From NCBI GenBank assembly GCA_046348365.1, contig JAXMEL010000003.1, forward strand, positions 1 through 64,000: 64,000 nt of DNA. Reading direction: 5' to 3'. Source of the stretch: JAEUPI01 sp046348365 (lineage in GTDB: Bacteria; Pseudomonadota; Gammaproteobacteria; Burkholderiales; Burkholderiaceae_C). A program made the translations under genes and the position numbers. Positions 61,005 to 64,000 of this stretch are shown piece by piece. The stretch's first letter is position 1. The number at the start of each line of letters is the position of its first letter. The notes beneath the pieces are model-generated. The model was given only the letters and a program-made list of their open reading frames with translations, was not told the origin of the DNA and ran no database searches.

Positions 61005-61505
61005 ATGAGTCTGATCAGCTTCATCAAGGAAGCCGGCGAGAAGCTCTTCGGCAAGGGCGAGGCCAAGGCCGCGCAGGACGCCGTGGCCCAGGAGGCCAGC
61101 GCCGAGAACCTCGAGCGCCTGAACCGCGCCGCGGGCGACTCGATCGCCACCTACATCAATGCCATGGGCCTGCAGGTCGACGGCCTCGACGTGGGCTTCG
61201 ACGGCGGCAGCGGCACGGTCACCGTCGCCGGCGTCGCGGCCGATCAGACCACCAAGGAAAAGGTGGTGCTGTGCTGCGGCAACGTGGAGAACGTGGCCGC
61301 GGTCAACGACATGATGACGGTGGCCACGCCGGCCGACGAGTCGAAGTACTACACCGTGGTCAGGGGCGACACGCTGTCGAAGATCGCCAAGGAGTTCTAC
61401 GGCAACGCCAACAAGTACCCGGTGATCTTCGAGGCCAACAAGCCGATGCTGACCCACCCCGACAAGATCTACCCGGGCCAGCTGCTGCGCATCCCCCCGG
61501 CCTGA
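61005..61505 (+). CDS. lysM: BON- and LysM-domain protein (YgaU/Kbp-like)
   Basis: 166-residue small protein. A BON domain at about 40-105 (YINAMGLQVDGLDVGFDGG, VVLCCGNVENVAAVND) and LysM at 113-163 (YYTVVRGDTLSKIAKEFYG, YPGQLLRIP). This is the architecture of E. coli Kbp, a potassium-binding protein. It has a strong AAGGAGG ribosome site. No signal peptide is visible. Confidence 0.92.
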   Translation: MSLISFIKEAGEKLFGKGEAKAAQDAVAQEASAENLERLNRAAGDSIATYINAMGLQVDGLDVGFDGGSGTVTVAGVAADQTTKEKVVLCCGNVENVAAVNDMMTVATPADESKYYTVVRGDTLSKIAKEFYGNANKYPVIFEANKPMLTHPDKIYPGQLLRIPPA

Positions 61506-61512
61506 TCGGCGT

Positions 61513-62532
61513 TCAACGCAGCGGTGAGAGCTCGCGCAGCGCTCTCACCGCGCCCGAGCCGACCGCGGCGCCGAAGCGCTTGGCCAGCCGCTCGGCGACG
61601 TTCTCCTTCGGCGTGTAGTCGATCACCTCTTCGGCCTTGACCACCTCGCGCGCCACGTAGTCGAGGTTGCCGAACTTGTCGACCAGGCCCTGGCGCACGG
61701 CGTCTTCGCCGTTCCAGAACAGGCCCGAGAAGGTGTCGGGCGATTCCTTCAGCCGCGCGCCGCGCCCGTCCTTGACCACCTTGATGAACTGCTGGTGGAT
61801 CTGGTCGATCATGGCCTGCGCATAGGCCTTGTGCTTCTCGTTCTGCGGCGAGAACGGATCGAGCATGCCCTTGTTCTCGCCGGCGGTGAGCAGCCGGCGC
61901 TCGACGCCGAGCTTGTCCATCGTGCCGGCGAAGCCGAAGCCGTCCATCAGCACGCCGATCGAGCCGACGAGGCTGGCCTTGTCGACATAGATCTCGTCGG
62001 CGGCCACCGCGATGTAGTACGCGCCCGAGGCGCACATCTCTTCGACCACGGCATAGACCGGCTTCTTGTGCTTGGCCTTCAGGCGCCGGATCTCGTCGTT
62101 GATGATGCCCGCCTGCACCGGGCTGCCGCCGGGGCTGTTGATGCGCAGCACCAGCGCCTGCGCGCCGGCATCCTCGAACGCCGACTTCAGCGCCGACACC
62201 AGCCGCTCGGCGCTGGCCTCGGAATCGGCGGCGATCTCGCCGCGCACTTCCACCAGCGCGGTGTGCGGCCCGCTCGGCGCGGCGCCGTGGCCGCGGTGCA
62301 TCAGCGTGGCATAGGCGATGAACAGGAACAGGCCCAGCCACGCCAGGCGGAAGAACACGCGCCAGCGCCGCTCGCTGCGCCTGTCGCGCAGCAGCTCGCG
62401 CGTGAGGTGCTCCAGGCCGCGCTCGAAGCTCGACGGCCCGTGCGACGCGGCGGTCGCCGCAGCCTGCGCGGAGTGCGATGTGGTTTCGCCCGATCCGGAG
62501 GTCGGCGGCAGATACGGTTCCTGGGGATTCAT
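61513..62532 (-). CDS. sppA: S49 family signal peptide peptidase SppA
   Basis: 339 residues. One membrane helix at about 60-78 (FFRLAWLGLFLFIAYAT), then the protease domain. The catalytic serine is in CASGAYYIAVAADEIY and the lysine in LTAGENKGMLDPF. INSPGGSPVQAGI shapes the oxyanion region. It degrades cleaved signal peptides in the inner membrane. The start ATG at 62532 overlaps the Rieske gene stop by 4 bp. Its 3' end includes a terminator hairpin. Confidence 0.93.
   Translation of the reverse strand: MNPQEPYLPPTSGSGETTSHSAQAAATAASHGPSSFERGLEHLTRELLRDRRSERRWRVFFRLAWLGLFLFIAYATLMHRGHGAAPSGPHTALVEVRGEIAADSEASAERLVSALKSAFEDAGAQALVLRINSPGGSPVQAGIINDEIRRLKAKHKKPVYAVVEEMCASGAYYIAVAADEIYVDKASLVGSIGVLMDGFGFAGTMDKLGVERRLLTAGENKGMLDPFSPQNEKHKAYAQAMIDQIHQQFIKVVKDGRGARLKESPDTFSGLFWNGEDAVRQGLVDKFGNLDYVAREVVKAEEVIDYTPKENVAERLAKRFGAAVGSGAVRALRELSPLR
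61521..61551. terminator. Hairpin terminator in the convergent lysM/sppA ends
   Basis: GCGGTGAGAGC pairs with GCTCTCACCGC (11-bp perfect, 9-nt loop), starting 15 bp after the lysM stop and lying within the last codons of sppA. It can act for the lysM transcript; for sppA it lies inside the coding sequence. Confidence 0.5.
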
Positions 62533-62957
62533 GGTGCGCTTTCTGCAGGCGGCGTGAAGGCCGCGGGTGGCGCGTCGTCGAAGGCGACGGGCTGGATGTC
62601 CGCCGAAGGATACCAACAGACCTCGCCGCCGCGCTCCTCGGTGCGAATGGCCATCAAGCGGCCCTGGCCGCAGGGCCCGCCGACGCAGCGGCCGTCGGCC
62701 GGCTCGTAGGCCGCGCCGTGGGTCGCGCACAGGATCCAGCGCTTGTCCAGGTCGAGGAACTGGCCGGCCTGCCAGTCCATCTCGGTGGGCACGTGCACGC
62801 AGCGGTTCATGTAGGCCACCACGCGGCCGTCGAAGCGCAGTGCGAAGGCACGCGCCGGCGCGCCCCAGAGCAGCACGTCCCACACGACGGCCAGGCCGCG
62901 CTCCTGCAGCTCGGCGCTGGCACACAGGTGCTGCGGCTCGGTCACGCGCTCAGGCAT
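62529..62957 (-). CDS. Rieske [2Fe-2S] domain protein
   Basis: 142-residue soluble Rieske ferredoxin-like protein. Cluster ligands are CVH (NRCVHVPTEMD) and CATH (LCATHGAAYEPADGRC), the C-x-H...C-x-x-H pattern. It has no catalytic or membrane domain. The ATG at 62957 (MPERVTEPQH) was chosen; the longer frame overlaps the phosphatase gene. It sits between gph and sppA as usual in Burkholderiales. Electron partner unknown. Confidence 0.9.
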   Translation of the reverse strand: MPERVTEPQHLCASAELQERGLAVVWDVLLWGAPARAFALRFDGRVVAYMNRCVHVPTEMDWQAGQFLDLDKRWILCATHGAAYEPADGRCVGGPCGQGRLMAIRTEERGGEVCWYPSADIQPVAFDDAPPAAFTPPAESAP

Positions 62958-63612
62958 GCGCCACCAGCCAGTCGTGCAGCTCGCGTGTCGAGTGCGCCAC
63001 GAACACCGGCGCCAAGGCGTCGAACGCCTCGTGGTCATGGGCGCCGTAGCTGACGCCCACGCTCGCGGTGCCGGCGTTCACGGCCATCTGCAGGTCGTGC
63101 GTGGTGTCGCCGATCATCAGCGTGCGCGCGGGCTCGGCGCCGAACTCGCGCATCAGCTCGAGCAGCATCTGCGGGTTCGGTTTGCTGGCCGTCTCGTCGG
63201 CCGTGCGCGTGGCATCGAACAGGCCCTGCAGCTGCGCCGTGGCCAGCGCCTCGTCGAGGCCGCGGCGGCTCTTGCCGGTGGCCACGCTCAGCCAGTGGTT
63301 GCGCGCCTTCAGCGCCTGCAGCATCTCGAGCGTGCCGGCAAAGAGCGTCAGGTCGTGCTGATGCGCGAAGTAGTGCTGCCGGTAGCGCGCCCCCAGCTCC
63401 GGGTAGCGCTCGGGCGGCAGCCCCGGCGCGGCATGCGCCAGTGCGTCGTTCAGGCCAAGGCCGATCACGTAGGCCGCGCGCTCGTCGTCGGGCACCGCGA
63501 GGCCCAGGTCGCGGCAGGCGGCCTGAATGCAGCGCACGATCAGCGCGGTGGAGTCGAACAGCGTGCCGTCCCAGTCGAAGGCGATCAGATCGAAGCGGCG
63601 GTGTCGTGGCAT
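62950..63612 (-). CDS. gph: HAD-family hydrolase, phosphoglycolate phosphatase-like
   Basis: 220 residues. HAD motifs I (FDWDGTLFDST), II (SVATGKSRRG), III with Lys (SKPNPQML) and IV (IGDTTHDLQMA) are in order. A cap domain at about 20-90 places it in the Gph subgroup. The ATG at 63612 was chosen; an upstream TTG at 63627 is possible. It overlaps the Rieske gene by 8 bp and follows the pseudouridine synthase gene. Confidence 0.9.
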   Translation of the reverse strand: MPRHRRFDLIAFDWDGTLFDSTALIVRCIQAACRDLGLAVPDDERAAYVIGLGLNDALAHAAPGLPPERYPELGARYRQHYFAHQHDLTLFAGTLEMLQALKARNHWLSVATGKSRRGLDEALATAQLQGLFDATRTADETASKPNPQMLLELMREFGAEPARTLMIGDTTHDLQMAVNAGTASVGVSYGAHDHEAFDALAPVFVAHSTRELHDWLVAHA

Positions 63613-63634
63613 CGGATGGGCAATCAACGGAGCA

Positions 63635-64000
63635 TCAATGCGGATCGGTCATCCGCGCGAGCAGTGTGACGCATTCGGCCGGCAGCGGCGCCTCGAGCAC
63701 GATGCGCTCGCCGCCGGCCGGGTGGTCGAAGGCCAGCCGCCGCGCATGCAGGAACATGCGCGCGAAGCGCAAGCCCTCCAGGCCCGTGCCGCGGGCGAGG
63801 TCGCGGTTGGCGGCGAAGTCGCCGTATTTGTCGTCGCCCATGATCGGGTGGCCCTCGTGCGCGAGGTGCACGCGGATCTGGTGCGTGCGGCCGGTCTTGA
63901 TCGTCACGTCGAGCAGCGTGAAGCCCTGGTAGTGGCGCAGCACCTTCACCAGCGTGATCGCGCGGCGCGCCTCGTCGTGGCCCTGCGGCACGGCGCGCAC
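63635..64000 (-). CDS. rluC: RluA/RluC-family 23S rRNA pseudouridine synthase (partial)
   Basis: C-terminal 121 residues only; the gene continues beyond the window. VKVLRHYQGFTLLDVTIKTGRTHQIR VHLAHEGHPIMGDDKYG is the conserved C-terminal half of RluA-type synthases (GRTHQIRVH motif). The catalytic aspartate domain (HRLDxxTSG) lies outside. It heads the rluC-gph-Rieske-sppA run. Confidence 0.85.
   Translation of the reverse strand: MRAVPQGHDEARRAITLVKVLRHYQGFTLLDVTIKTGRTHQIRVHLAHEGHPIMGDDKYGDFAANRDLARGTGLEGLRFARMFLHARRLAFDHPAGGERIVLEAPLPAECVTLLARMTDPH

Overview
The window is very GC-rich, gene-dense DNA from a bacterium, most likely a betaproteobacterium of the order Burkholderiales. The indicators are three tripartite tricarboxylate transporter (TTT/Bug) receptors, a TRAP system, 4-bp ATGA/GTGA gene overlaps throughout, a split indolepyruvate oxidoreductase, and small palindromic intergenic elements of the kind common in that order. 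No rRNA, tRNA, CRISPR array, phage or complete insertion sequence was seen. Genus cannot be fixed from the sequence alone.

Layout. (1) 220-20169, all on the minus strand: a roughly 20 kb catabolic island. It holds two TIM-barrel sugar-phosphate isomerase-like proteins, two DHDPS-superfamily lyases (one DUF993), two beta-hydroxyacid dehydrogenases, two SDRs, a Gfo/Idh/MocA oxidoreductase, an enolase-superfamily enzyme, a ketopantoate-reductase-like enzyme, an NAD-dependent epimerase, an atypical M24 protein, a TetR regulator, one TctCBA transporter and two extra Bug receptors. The combination suggests uptake and dehydration/aldol cleavage of an unidentified sugar acid or branched hydroxyacid. 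(2) 20468-29604, mostly plus strand: 4-hydroxyphenylpyruvate dioxygenase, a carboxymuconolactone decarboxylase remnant, an XRE-cupin regulator with GNAT, phosphoenolpyruvate carboxylase (minus) and indolepyruvate oxidoreductase IorAB. (3) 29618-36257, minus: a TPR-like exported protein, a LolD/LolC-like ABC transporter, a LolA-like protein, a probable outer-membrane beta-barrel and a LytS/LytTR-type two-component pair whose kinase is frameshifted. It looks like a trans-envelope export module. (4) 36502-42877, plus: a TRAP dicarboxylate-type transporter, an uncharacterised HEXXH protein, a small membrane protein, an alpha/beta hydrolase and a nitronate monooxygenase-like flavoprotein. (5) 43223-58912: a purine catabolism locus. 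A GntR regulator and uraH diverge from one operator. uraH, xdhAB, puuD and an NCS2 permease run on the minus strand; gntR, puuE, a uraD-allC fusion and an M20 hydrolase run on the plus strand, followed by an NMT1-type ABC transporter and a deaminase. The palindrome AGTGTATACACT occurs both upstream of puuD and in the uraH/gntR intergenic region, so it probably defines the regulon. (6) 58914-64000: deaminase, Doc/AbrB toxin-antitoxin pair, stand-alone ureE with a histidine-rich tail, a BON-LysM protein, and a minus-strand set rluC-like, gph, Rieske protein, sppA.

Non-coding structure is unusually rich: a 264-bp nested palindromic MITE with 5-bp target duplications at 17658-17931, three other palindromic elements (4908-5176, 16526-16619, 57002-57258), and a dispersed repeat found three times, each time just 3' of a minus-strand gene. 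The best candidates for undescribed biology are the TTT-linked catabolic island, the Lol-like export module with its beta-barrel, and the nested mobile element.
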